A stretch of 64,000 nt of DNA from Capnocytophaga canimorsus (GCF_002302565.1 NZ_CP022382.1:1807001-1871000), one strand, 5' to 3'. Positions 35,793 through 45,030 are shown, counted from the first letter of the stretch. Numbers and translations are program-made. Notes: generated by a model from the sequence alone, not told the origin.

Positions 35793-35874
35793 ATTAGGGG
35801 AAATTACAAGACATCACTCTTTTAATACTTTGACAATTTTTCCGTTTACATCTAAAAATACAATTTCCCCTAAT
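35793..35874. repeat. 13-bp inverted repeat pair bracketing 56 bp downstream of ileS
   Basis: ATTAGGGGAAATT at 35793-35805 and its exact reverse complement at 35862-35874. The enclosed minus-strand sequence reads as a short coding-like tail (FLDVNGKIVKVLKE then stop). It may be a terminator-like structure after ileS or a remnant of a lost gene. Confidence 0.45.
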
Positions 35875-35881
35875 CTGATTA

Positions 35882-38800
35882 TCACACTTTCTCCACGGAA
35901 ATTTTCGTTACAATATCATCAAATTCGATGGGTTCGCCTGAAACATTTTCAGCAAACGTAAGTTCACTAGTAAGGGTTTCGCTTTTGATGTACTCCAAAT
36001 TGTCCGAAACAGCCTCTTCAACGGCTTTTTGTTTTTGAATACAGATATTGATTTTATCCGTAACATCAAAACCGCTATCTTTTCGGATATTTTGAATACG
36101 ATTTACCAGCTCACGAGCGATTCCTTCTTTTCTCAACTCGTCAGTGATATGAATATCCAAGGCTACCAACAAATTCCCTGAACTTGCCACAAGCCATCCC
36201 TCGATGTCTTGCGTGGTGATTTCTACATCTTCAATGCTTAAAGTTACATCTTTTTCTTCTAATTTTATAATAATTTCACGATTTTTTTCGATATTGTGAA
36301 TATCTTCTTGCGTAAAATTCTGTATTTGAGCAACTACCAATTTCATATCTTTCCCGAAACGAGGTCCCAAAGTCTTGAAATTCGGTTTGATTTGCTTCAC
36401 TAAAATACCCGAAGCATCTTCCAAAAGTTCAATTTCTTTAACGTTTACCTCTGATTTTATCAAATCGGCAACGGCTTCAATTTCCCTTTTTTCAGCTTCG
36501 TTTGATACAGGAATCATAATTTTTTGCAACGGCTGACGCACCTTTATCATCTCTTTTTTACGAAGTGAAAGCACCAAAGATGAAATATTTTGAGCTTTCT
36601 CCATTTTACTCTCCAATGACTTGTCAATAAACGATTTATCTGTCGTTGGGAAAATAGTCAAATGTACACTTTCTGCCGTTTCTTTTTGGGTTCCTGACAC
36701 CAAATCTCTGTACAATACCTCTGCGTAAAACGGAGCTACCGGAGCCATTAGTTTTGCCACATTCAGAAGACAAGTGTACAAAGTCTGATAAGCCGAAATC
36801 TTATCTTCCTCATATTCACCTTTCCAGAAACGTCTGCGGCACAAACGCACATACCAGTTACTTAAATTCTCTTGTACAAAATCCGAAATTAAACGCGTGG
36901 CACGAGTAGGCTCATAGTCGGCAAAAGCCTCATCAACCTTTTGGATAAGGGTATGAAGTTCCGACAAAATCCAGCGGTCGATTTCAGGGCGTTTTTCTAA
37001 CGGAATTTCCTCTTCTTTGTATGTAAATCCGTCAATATTAGCATATAAAGCAAAGAATGAATAGGTGTTGTAAAGCGTTCCGAAAAACTTACGACGCACC
37101 TCGGCAACGCCCTCTAAATCAAACTTTAAGTTATCCCACGGATTGGCATTGGAAATCATATACCAACGTGTGGCATCGGCTCCGTATTCTTCCAAAGTGG
37201 TGAACGGGTCGATGGCATTGCCCAAACGTTTGGACATTTTTTGTCCGTTTTTATCCAAAACTAATCCGTTGGAAACTACATTTTTGTATGAAATTCCATC
37301 AAAAACCAATCCTGCAATCGCGTGAAGCGTGTAAAACCAACCACGTGTTTGGTCAACTCCTTCGGCGATGAAATCGGCTGTTTTCCAAGTATTTTCAACC
37401 ATTTCTTTGTTTTCGAACGGATAGTGCCATTGTGCGTAAGGCATCGCTCCCGAATCAAACCAAACGTCAATCAAATCACTTTCGCGTTTCATCGGTTTGC
37501 CCGATGCTGAAACCAAAATGATTTTATCTACTACGTTTTTATGTAGGTCGATTTTTTCGTAATTCTCGTCAGACATATTTCCTAGCTGAAAATCAGCAAA
37601 AATATCTTCTTTCATCAATCCTGCAGCGATAGACTTCTGAATTTCAGCCTTTAACTCTTCCACAGAACCAATAATAATTTCTTCTTTTTTGTCTTCAGTT
37701 CGCCAAATCGGAAGCGGAATTCCCCAATAACGCGAACGCGACAAATTCCAATCGTTGGCGTTTTGTAACCAATTTCCAAAACGCCCTTCACCTGTGGCTT
37801 TGGGTTTCCAATTGATTTCTTTATTTAGGTCGAAAAGGCGGTCTTTCACGTCCGTAATTTTGATGAACCAAGAATCGAGCGGATAGTACAAAACGGGTTT
37901 GTCAGTTCGCCAACAGTGCGGATACGAGTGGACGTACTTTTCTACCTTAAAAGCTTTATTTTCAGTTTTTAAGAGAATTGCTAACTCTACGTCCCACGAT
38001 TTTTCTGGTGCATCTTGGTCGTAATATTCGTTTTTAATGTATTTTCCGCTAAATAATTCAGGAACATTTTCGCCTTTTACAAATCTGCCCTGCAAATCCA
38101 CAAGCGGAACAAGATTATCGTTTTCATCTTTGATGAGCATTGGCGGAATCCCGTTTTCTTTGGCAACGCGAGCGTCATCAGCACCAAAAGTCGGAGCGAT
38201 GTGTACAATTCCTGTTCCGTCTTCCGTAGTTACGAAATCTCCCGTAATTACTCGGAAGGCTTGGTCGGCATTTTCCGCAGGACTAAACCACGGAATGAGT
38301 TGCTCATAAGTAGTCCATTCTAAATCTGAACCTTTGAATTCGGCAAGGATTTGATACGGAATTTTGGCGTGTTTCATCTCGCTGGTTTGCACAATTGCGA
38401 CATTGATAATATCCAAAGCATCGTCTCTATTAGGAATTTCGTTGTATTTTTGCTCGATTCGGTCAAATATTTCAGAATTTTCACCTTCGGCAAATTTACT
38501 TCCAAATAGTTTTGACACTAAATCTTTTGCCAAAATTACATAAATCGGCTCGTAAGTGTATTGATTAAAAGTTTTAACCAGCACATAATCAATATTTTTA
38601 CCCACTGCCAAAGCCGTGTTTGACGGAAGCGTCCAAGGGGTTGTTGTCCAAGCCAATATGAATACATTCTCACCTAAATCTTTGAATTGATTTATTAGTT
38701 GATATGAGAAATTTTTTACACGGAATTGAGCCACAATCGTAGTATCCGAAACGTCACGATACGTACCTGGTTGGTTGAGTTCGTGAGAAGAAAGTCCTGT

Positions 38801-39358
38801 TCCTGCCTTTGGCGAATACGGCTGAATCGTGTAGCCTTTGTACAGCAATCCTTTGTTGTAAATCTGTTTCAGAAGCCACCAAACCGACTCCATATATTTG
38901 GATTTGTAGGTAATATACGGATTTTCCATATCTACCCAATAACCCATTTTTTCGGTAAGGTCGTTCCAAATGTTAGTGTAACGCATTACGGCTTCTTTAC
39001 AAGCCTTATTGTAATCTTCCACGGAAATTTTCTTTCCGATGTCTTCTTTGGTGATGCCCAATTCTTTTTCCACGCCAAGCTCCACAGGAAGTCCGTGCGT
39101 GTCCCAACCTGCTTTTCGTTTTACTTGAAATCCTTTTTGAGTTTTATAACGGCAGAAAATATCCTTAATCGTACGTGCCATCACGTGATGAATGCCCGGA
39201 AGCCCATTTGCCGAAGGCGGACCTTCAAAAAATACAAACGGCTCTTTGCCCTCACGCGTTTCAATACTTTTTTCAAAAATATTATTTTCTTGCCAATATG
39301 TAAGTATCTCTTTGGCAATGACTGATAAATCTAAGTTTTTGTGCTCTGTGAATTTCAT
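35882..39358 (-). CDS. ileS: Isoleucyl-tRNA synthetase (large, eukaryote-like type)
   Basis: Charges tRNA-Ile in the cytoplasm. 1158 residues, longer than E. coli IleS (about 940). The class I signature appears as GPPSANGLPGIHHVMAR near residue 50 (HIGH counterpart) and KMSKRLGN (KMSKS counterpart) in the C-terminal half. The editing domain lies between (TTPWTLPSNTALAVG). Length and the GLPGIHH and KMSKR forms place it with the eukaryote-like group, which includes synthetases less sensitive to mupirocin; this is the normal form in Bacteroidota as I recall. No zinc-finger cysteines are seen at the very C-terminus. Confidence 0.95.
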   Translation of the reverse strand: MKFTEHKNLDLSVIAKEILTYWQENNIFEKSIETREGKEPFVFFEGPPSANGLPGIHHVMARTIKDIFCRYKTQKGFQVKRKAGWDTHGLPVELGVEKELGITKEDIGKKISVEDYNKACKEAVMRYTNIWNDLTEKMGYWVDMENPYITYKSKYMESVWWLLKQIYNKGLLYKGYTIQPYSPKAGTGLSSHELNQPGTYRDVSDTTIVAQFRVKNFSYQLINQFKDLGENVFILAWTTTPWTLPSNTALAVGKNIDYVLVKTFNQYTYEPIYVILAKDLVSKLFGSKFAEGENSEIFDRIEQKYNEIPNRDDALDIINVAIVQTSEMKHAKIPYQILAEFKGSDLEWTTYEQLIPWFSPAENADQAFRVITGDFVTTEDGTGIVHIAPTFGADDARVAKENGIPPMLIKDENDNLVPLVDLQGRFVKGENVPELFSGKYIKNEYYDQDAPEKSWDVELAILLKTENKAFKVEKYVHSYPHCWRTDKPVLYYPLDSWFIKITDVKDRLFDLNKEINWKPKATGEGRFGNWLQNANDWNLSRSRYWGIPLPIWRTEDKKEEIIIGSVEELKAEIQKSIAAGLMKEDIFADFQLGNMSDENYEKIDLHKNVVDKIILVSASGKPMKRESDLIDVWFDSGAMPYAQWHYPFENKEMVENTWKTADFIAEGVDQTRGWFYTLHAIAGLVFDGISYKNVVSNGLVLDKNGQKMSKRLGNAIDPFTTLEEYGADATRWYMISNANPWDNLKFDLEGVAEVRRKFFGTLYNTYSFFALYANIDGFTYKEEEIPLEKRPEIDRWILSELHTLIQKVDEAFADYEPTRATRLISDFVQENLSNWYVRLCRRRFWKGEYEEDKISAYQTLYTCLLNVAKLMAPVAPFYAEVLYRDLVSGTQKETAESVHLTIFPTTDKSFIDKSLESKMEKAQNISSLVLSLRKKEMIKVRQPLQKIMIPVSNEAEKREIEAVADLIKSEVNVKEIELLEDASGILVKQIKPNFKTLGPRFGKDMKLVVAQIQNFTQEDIHNIEKNREIIIKLEEKDVTLSIEDVEITTQDIEGWLVASSGNLLVALDIHITDELRKEGIARELVNRIQNIRKDSGFDVTDKINICIQKQKAVEEAVSDNLEYIKSETLTSELTFAENVSGEPIEFDDIVTKISVEKV

Positions 39359-39516
39359 AAGTAACGTGAAAATTGAAATAAAATCAGTTATTTAATACTT
39401 CTTTAATCCCTTTAAAAGATTCTGTAAGGTTGCGAAATTACAAAAATTCAATGAATTATATCTTTATTTAAAAAGAAGTTTAGATCAAACGCACGAAATT
39501 TAATATTTTTGTTTTT

Positions 39517-40345
39517 ATGGATTTAGTGAGTTATTTTTCTGACATTGAGGATTTTCGTATGGTGAACAAATACAATCATCTTCTTTCTGACATACTTCTC
39601 ATTGGGCTTTTCACCTATTTGAGCAACGGCGAAGACTACGAAGATATGGTATTATTTGCTGAAAATCACTCTGATTTTGTGCGTGAATATTGTAAGCTTC
39701 CCAACGGAGTACCCTCACACGATACCTTTAATCGAGTTTTTAGTTCACTGGATACTATGTTTTAAACAAATGCTTAATGGATTGTGGTAAAGCCATTTTG
39801 GACACGCTTGGCGAAAAACAAATTTGTATCGATGGAAAGAAAATTAAAGGTGTAAATCCTAGAGGTCGTGGAAATACAGGGCTTTACATTGTGAATGCTT
39901 GGGTGAGCGAAAACGAACTTTGTATCAGACATAAAAAAGTAGCAGATAAATCCAATGAAATAACGGCTATTCCTGAAATCATCAATAGTTTAGATATTGA
40001 AAATGCGGTAGTTAGCATTGATGCGATGGGTTGTCAGCAGAGAGAAACGAGATATTATATCAGCAGTGAAGAGGGCTTATCTGCAGATTATTTCAATGAA
40101 TTAGTTCGTGGGCATTGGGGAATTGAGAATAAATTGCATGGCATTTGGATGTAACATTTCGGGAGGATTAGTGCCGAGCCAGAGCAGACAGGTTTTCAGC
40201 TGAAAACCTGTCTGCTCTGCGGAAATTAGCTTTACAAATGATTAAAAATCAAAAAGATAAATTAAGCTTAAAGAAACGAAGACTCAAAGCTGCCTACAAT
40301 ACAGATTGCTTAAAAAATATTATCCAAAACTTTTCATGTGTTTGA
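39517..40345 (+). pseudogene. Broken ISAs1-family transposase
   Basis: Alignable with the copy 1 transposase but inactivated several times: a one-base loss after the first 83 codons (near 39757) creates a stop; about 93 codons are missing after IDAMGCQ (near 40036), removing the middle of the catalytic domain; a one-base loss near 40139 shifts the frame at ENKLH; and GGATTAG at 40165-40171 adds a stop. It cannot make an active transposase, though copy 1 could act on its ends in trans. Confidence 0.9.
40180..40219. repeat. Perfect 40-bp palindrome inside the IS remnant
   Basis: Two 20-bp arms (40180-40199 and 40200-40219) with no spacer. In the intact copy the same place is only an imperfect palindrome and is three bases shorter. 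Confidence 0.85.
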
Positions 40346-41584
40346 CCTAGTCACAAATAGCCGAACAGTTTGTATTTTAGCCTCAGAGCTTTCTTCAATT
40401 AAAAATTCAAAAGGGGGAAGACTTACACGTTCGCCTTTCTGAGGAATATCTTCATAACAACTTACAATGAGTCCGCCTAAGGTTTCATAATCCTCGCTTT
40501 CGGGCAAGTCAAGTTTGTAAGTTTCATTGAGATAGTCAACTTCCAATCGAGCAGAAAACAAATATTCATTGACTGAAATTTGCTCTTCCAAAAGTGAAAC
40601 CACATCGTGCTCGTCTTCAATATCTCCAAAAAGCTCCTCAACAATATCTTCCAAAGTTAAAATACCTGCTGTACCTCCATATTCATCTAACACTACAGCC
40701 ATACTTTTGCGTTTATGCGTTAAAATACGCATTACCTCGTTAATAAGTACCGTTCCAGGAATGAAAATTACAGGAATGAGTACACTCTGCAAATCTTTGG
40801 GCTTTTTGAACATATCAAAAGAATGTACATAACCCACAATTTCGTCGATATTATCTTTGTAAATCAATATTTTAGAGTATCCAGAAGACACAAAGGTTTT
40901 AATCAACTCTTCGTTTTTGATGTTGATATCTACGGCAACGATTTCCGTTCTCGGAATCATTACATCACGGGCTTTAACTTCTGAAAAACTTAACGCATTT
41001 TGGAAGATTTGCACTTCGGCATCTACTTCCTCTTTTTGTTGTACGTGTTCCATCTGCTCGGAGATATAATCCACCAATTCCAATTTGGTAAACGACAGGG
41101 GAACGTGGTCGCCTTTTGTTTTGAAAAACACTTTCAAAACAAAATCAGAAATCCAAATTACAAAGTTGGAAATAGGCGAAAAAATAAGATAAAATACATA
41201 GGCCGGAATGGCCAATGCTTTTAATAATTGATTGGCATAAATCTGAAAAATAACTTTCGGTAAAAATTCGGCTGTAGCCAAAATGATAAGCGTAGAGATA
41301 AGCGTGTGCCAAAAAACGTTTTGATAAAAATCAGGAAGGAATTGCGTCATCACACGCCCCATTTCAAAACCATATACTACTAAAGATATGTTGTTGCCCA
41401 CCAACATTGTAGCAATGAGCTTTGAGGGTTTTTTGGTGATTTTACGAAGTACTCGTGCTAAAACTCCACTTTGTTTCTTTTCAATTTCAACGTGTACCTT
41501 GTTCGATGAAATATAAGCAATTTCAAAACCAGAAAAAAAGGCAGAAAGCAACAAGGAAACAAAAATAATTATAAAAGAAACCAT
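40334..41584 (-). CDS. CNNM/CorC-family (hemolysin C-like) transmembrane protein, 3' end replaced by IS
   Basis: 416 residues: CNNM/DUF21 membrane domain with three to four helices (about 1-150), a CBS domain pair (about 190-320, starting DVMIPRTEI) and a C-terminal transporter-associated CorC_HlyC domain (about 335-410). Related proteins take part in Mg2+ or Co2+ efflux; the flavobacterial paralog GldE is a gliding protein, but I see no gldD neighbour. The final residues RSNT and the TGA at 40334-40336 are read from the inverted repeat of the IS remnant, so the native stop codon has been lost. The conserved domain is complete, so the protein may work. Confidence 0.88.
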   Translation of the reverse strand: MVSFIIIFVSLLLSAFFSGFEIAYISSNKVHVEIEKKQSGVLARVLRKITKKPSKLIATMLVGNNISLVVYGFEMGRVMTQFLPDFYQNVFWHTLISTLIILATAEFLPKVIFQIYANQLLKALAIPAYVFYLIFSPISNFVIWISDFVLKVFFKTKGDHVPLSFTKLELVDYISEQMEHVQQKEEVDAEVQIFQNALSFSEVKARDVMIPRTEIVAVDINIKNEELIKTFVSSGYSKILIYKDNIDEIVGYVHSFDMFKKPKDLQSVLIPVIFIPGTVLINEVMRILTHKRKSMAVVLDEYGGTAGILTLEDIVEELFGDIEDEHDVVSLLEEQISVNEYLFSARLEVDYLNETYKLDLPESEDYETLGGLIVSCYEDIPQKGERVSLPPFEFLIEESSEAKIQTVRLFVTRSNT

Positions 41585-41592
41585 AGGTTCTG

Positions 41593-41790
41593 TTATTTAT
41601 TCGGATTGCGTTTTTCAAAGCGTTTGCGGTAATACCTTCGGAAGAAGAACATTCCTAATGATACCACAGCAAAAATTAAAAAAATATAGAAACGTTGCTT
41701 ATCAGGGTGATTCCAATAGCGAACCACCTCAATAACAGAGAGTACAAATACCCCAAGATAGGCGTATTCAAAAAATTTTAATGTTTTCAT
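41593..41790 (-). CDS. Small conserved membrane protein
   Basis: 65 residues with two hydrophobic helices (YAYLGVFVLSVIEVV and FYIFLIFAVVSLGMFFF) and a basic tail RRYYRKRFEKRNPNK. Placed between lptC and the CNNM gene with gaps of 8 and 13 bp, so certainly in the same operon. I recall a similar small gene at this place in other flavobacteria. Function unknown. Confidence 0.75.
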   Translation of the reverse strand: MKTLKFFEYAYLGVFVLSVIEVVRYWNHPDKQRFYIFLIFAVVSLGMFFFRRYYRKRFEKRNPNK

Positions 41791-41803
41791 TATTACTTAT
41801 GTT

Positions 41804-42403
41804 TTATTGTGTTGTTTGTGGTTCATTAGCATTGTTTTCCTGCTCTGGGATTGCCAAAACTCCAGTGGTGCGATGTGCCCGAACGGTGCTAAATTTCTTG
41901 TCGAAATCCATACCAACACCTCGGGTTAAGGTACCTTTTACCGAGTCGGTAAAGGTAAAACTTTTTTCTGTAAATATCCAATCCAGCTTTTGATCCCAAA
42001 AAAGTTGTGATGTTTTTAATTTTTTACCATCGGAAGTGGTAAGCACTACACTATCACGCAATTCTACCATTTGTGATTTGGTGTAAACGATACCATAATT
42101 AGCCTCAATAGTGTTTTTTTTGTCGTTTTCATCAAAAAAATCAACTTTAACACCCTTAGGGAATTCGTAATACGGAAATTTTTGATTAGAAAAATCATCG
42201 TTTAGCGCACTGGTCAAAACCGCCACCATTCTTGCCGAATCGGTATAAACCAAACGAAAATCATAGGTTTGCCCCTGCGGAAATTTATGGGTAATGCTTT
42301 GTTTTTGAATGTTTTTAAAATCGTTAGTACACGAAAAAAGCATTGCCATACCCAAAAGTACGGCAATGCCTTTTAAAATATATGCTGATTTTTTGTCTGC
42401 CAT
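41804..42403 (-). CDS. lptC: LPS export ABC transporter periplasmic protein LptC
   Basis: Part of the bridge that moves lipopolysaccharide from the inner to the outer membrane. 199 residues: an N-terminal anchor or lipoprotein signal (GIAVLLGMAMLFSC, Cys25), then a beta-jellyroll (about 45-185) with NTIEANYGIVYTKSQMVELRDSV, typical of LptC/OstA-like folds. Located four bp after the TPR gene. LptA, LptB and LptF/G genes are not in the window. Confidence 0.85.
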   Translation of the reverse strand: MADKKSAYILKGIAVLLGMAMLFSCTNDFKNIQKQSITHKFPQGQTYDFRLVYTDSARMVAVLTSALNDDFSNQKFPYYEFPKGVKVDFFDENDKKNTIEANYGIVYTKSQMVELRDSVVLTTSDGKKLKTSQLFWDQKLDWIFTEKSFTFTDSVKGTLTRGVGMDFDKKFSTVRAHRTTGVLAIPEQENNANEPQTTQ

Positions 42404-42407
42404 TTGC

Positions 42408-43739
42408 TTACAATGAAGGAACTTTTACTGATTGCCCTACCCAACATTTGAAAGTAATGGTTTTACCTGCCATTCCTGACTCAAAAATGTCTACTTTTGA
42501 AGGCGCTAATCCTTCGTAATAAGTAGCCAAACTTCCTAAACCACCTTTTCTTGCAACGTTGGCAGCTAACCAATAAATAGCTCTTTTTTCAAAAGGAGTA
42601 CTTCCGCATTCGTTAGCACTATTAGCGTAGGCTTGTGCTATAATTCGGTACGCATCAGAGTTTGATGGGTTGTAATTCAACGCTTTCTGAGCATAACTCA
42701 CTGCAGTAGCTTTGCTACTTTTTTGAGCGATTTTGGTTAAGATTTTAGCTTTTTTAAAGTTATCCGTTTCCAAAGAAACAGCTTCGTTATAGTACTGTAT
42801 CGCTTTTGAAGGATTTCCACCTTTGTCGGTCAAAACTCCTAAATAGTAAGCCGAAGAAGCTGAAGGCGATAAGTTATGAAGCGCTGTTACGATTTTTACG
42901 TATAATGGGTCGCTAGTACAGTCTTTATCAGTCATCTTACCCGCCGCTCTTCTAAGCCATTCTTCGTTAGATTTGTTTTCGTCAAATCCTTTTGTGTAAA
43001 GCGGAATAAGATTCGGACAGTCAGCAAGTTGCCCTAATTTACCATCAACACTTTCACTAATTTTTTCGTAATTATCCATACGTTTACGTGCATTTTCAAG
43101 AGCCTTCTTCTCTTTGTCGTTTAAAGTTCCAGCATCCTCTTTATCAATATACTGGTTTATGGTTAGAGACAAATCGTTTTTCTCGTCTTGAATTTTTTCA
43201 GAAACATCATCGTATGTATCGAAAACATTTTGTAATGATTTCACATTTTTTCCGTGTAAGTTTACCAATTCGGAAAAATACAAGTACAATGCTTTTTCAT
43301 TTTTGAAATTGGCTTTATCTTCTTTAAAAGCCTGATCAAGTAAAGCGTAAATATCTTCAGAAGTTCCTGCTTTTTCATCAAACATCAGAAGTGCTTTACG
43401 GATACGCATTTCGGTTACCGATAACCTTTGAGGAAAATACTTGTTATAATCATCATACAATTGCTCCAAATCTTTTACGTATTTTGCTTTTTCTGCAGCC
43501 GTTGCCTTACTAATTTTATGCTTGAGAATACGCTCCCCATAAGCAAAAGTAGCATAATGCAATTGCGGACAATTTTTGTAAACGGCTTTCCAAGGCTCGT
43601 ACGCCTCATCATAATTTTGCACCTTGGCGTATTCGCTGAATATAGATAGATTTTGATTACATTCAACGTTTTGAGCTTTGGTGCTTACTACACCAAAAAG
43701 ACCAACAGCCAAAGCTACGATTAAATTTTTTCCTTTCAT
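42408..43739 (-). CDS. Exported tetratricopeptide-repeat protein
   Basis: 443 residues from the ATG at 43739, which yields signal peptide MKGKNLIVALAVGLFGVVS; a longer frame to 43793 overlaps the upstream gene. Helical TPR units are clearest at about 310-410 (SASSAYYLGVLTDKGGNPSK, KAVSYAQKALNYNPSNSDAY). The middle (about 150-250) is charged coiled coil. Sits between an outer membrane protein gene and lptC in a conserved flavobacterial order, suggesting an envelope-assembly role; no precise function is known to me. Confidence 0.8.
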   Translation of the reverse strand: MKGKNLIVALAVGLFGVVSTKAQNVECNQNLSIFSEYAKVQNYDEAYEPWKAVYKNCPQLHYATFAYGERILKHKISKATAAEKAKYVKDLEQLYDDYNKYFPQRLSVTEMRIRKALLMFDEKAGTSEDIYALLDQAFKEDKANFKNEKALYLYFSELVNLHGKNVKSLQNVFDTYDDVSEKIQDEKNDLSLTINQYIDKEDAGTLNDKEKKALENARKRMDNYEKISESVDGKLGQLADCPNLIPLYTKGFDENKSNEEWLRRAAGKMTDKDCTSDPLYVKIVTALHNLSPSASSAYYLGVLTDKGGNPSKAIQYYNEAVSLETDNFKKAKILTKIAQKSSKATAVSYAQKALNYNPSNSDAYRIIAQAYANSANECGSTPFEKRAIYWLAANVARKGGLGSLATYYEGLAPSKVDIFESGMAGKTITFKCWVGQSVKVPSL

Positions 43740-43758
43740 TTTCTTTGTTTTTTGGTTA

Positions 43759-45030
43759 TTATTGATACTTCGTTTTTTGGAACCACTTGTCATTTAAGGT
43801 AAATCCGATGCGTAAATTAAAATAATTTTCTTTGACCAGATTTTGGCTGAGCGTTCCTCTTTTTCCGGTTTCAAACCCTATGGTAGCATTTGAAAATCCT
43901 TTTACGGGTAGGCTAGCTCCAAAAGATATGCCAAAATCAGTAATGGATTCGTTATTTAACAAAATTCCTGTTTTTTCGTAATGTACACCCGCACGATAAA
44001 CTACTCGTTTCCAATAACTTGAAAACGAATTGTATTGTGGAATAAAAAATCCGCCAATGGCTACTTGATATCCGTTTTCATAGGTTACTTTACTTGAGGT
44101 GATAAGTGGATTTGAAAATTTTTCTGAACTAATGTGGGTGTATTCCATACCTGCAAACCACTTGCGTTTCTGCCCCAAGCCTAAGCCCAATTCAAGTTGT
44201 GAAGGCAACGTAATTTTAGTAGAGCTTAAGTTTAAAGCATTCAAATCAATGTTAATATTATCACGAATAACTACCGAACCGTTCGATGCAAAATTCCCAG
44301 TAATGATGCTTCGGGTATTGTTTGAATTGAGTTTTGTTTGAGGTGTGTAAACCAAACTTGCGTTGACTTCTAAGTGTTTAGTAACTGGTTTTTCATAATA
44401 AAGTCCTAAACTCAGAGCGGCACCACGTAGAGTAGATTGATTATTTTCAGAGGTAAAAAGCTCTACATTTTCTTTCAATTCGTAGGTTGTCATTTGGGTA
44501 TTTCCAAAGAAAATTTTTGCTGAAGCTCCCACACTAAGTCCTTTATAAAGAGTATATCCCAGCGAAGTAAATAGCTGATTTACGCCTCCTGACCCCTCAA
44601 AACGATTGTACTTTTTAGGACTGTTCCCTGTTGAGAGCGATGAAAATTTATATCCTACGGAAGAATAGGGTAATAAACCAAACGAAAGCCCCAAGTTTTT
44701 ATAGATTGGAAATCCTAAAGCTACATAATCAACTGCTGATGATTGTGTTTTTTCTGTACCTGATTTAGAGGTGATTTGATTGCTTTTTAATGAAAAACCA
44801 GCAGTAAAAGCAGTGTATTGCAGTTTTGCTAATGATGCCGGATTTTGCATATTGAGTCGGATACTATCGGCGTGTACCCCCAAGCGCCCCATAAATCGTT
44901 CTTCGGCATTCCCTGCAAAATTCAATTCACCGATGCCGTAGTACGAATAAGGCGAGTTGGTGGTTCTTTGCCCAAACGACATTAAGCTCACAAACAGGAT
45001 TAAAATAGTGATAAAAGACTTTTTATTCAT
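43759..45030 (-). CDS. Outer membrane beta-barrel protein of unknown function
   Basis: 423 residues: signal peptide ending SLMSFGQ, then alternating polar/hydrophobic strands throughout, with NSPYSYYGIGEL near the start and many Gly/aromatic strand ends, as in FadL- or PorV-like barrels. The frame stays open to the final KWFQKTKYQ. Operon position coaX-barrel-TPR-lptC points to an envelope role. Ligand or partner unknown. Confidence 0.75.
   Translation of the reverse strand: MNKKSFITILILFVSLMSFGQRTTNSPYSYYGIGELNFAGNAEERFMGRLGVHADSIRLNMQNPASLAKLQYTAFTAGFSLKSNQITSKSGTEKTQSSAVDYVALGFPIYKNLGLSFGLLPYSSVGYKFSSLSTGNSPKKYNRFEGSGGVNQLFTSLGYTLYKGLSVGASAKIFFGNTQMTTYELKENVELFTSENNQSTLRGAALSLGLYYEKPVTKHLEVNASLVYTPQTKLNSNNTRSIITGNFASNGSVVIRDNINIDLNALNLSSTKITLPSQLELGLGLGQKRKWFAGMEYTHISSEKFSNPLITSSKVTYENGYQVAIGGFFIPQYNSFSSYWKRVVYRAGVHYEKTGILLNNESITDFGISFGASLPVKGFSNATIGFETGKRGTLSQNLVKENYFNLRIGFTLNDKWFQKTKYQ

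Larger units (their letters stand above)
39481..40349 (+). mobile_element. Decayed copy 2 of the same ISAs1-family element
   Basis: Same orientation as copy 1, 869 bp instead of 1147. Left end TAGATCAAACGCA (39481-39493, one change) and right end TGTGTTTGACCTA (40337-40349, one change). No target duplication is visible (flanks AGAAGTT and GTCACAA), so it is old or its flank has been rearranged. The main lesion is an internal loss of about 280 bp; copy 1 has an 11-bp direct repeat, TCAGAAAGAAA, at both break points (643-653 and 925-935), suggesting slippage. Confidence 0.85.

Noticed and set aside
38726..39325. 199-codon plus-strand frame opposite ileS
   Set aside because: Antisense to the conserved N-terminal part of ileS; its amino acid make-up (Phe, Arg, Ser-rich) is that of a complementary strand.
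40334..41584. Assignment of the CNNM gene as gldE
   Set aside because: The family is right, but gldE is normally beside gldD and ssb; here the context is lptC and coaX, so a specific gliding role is not supported.
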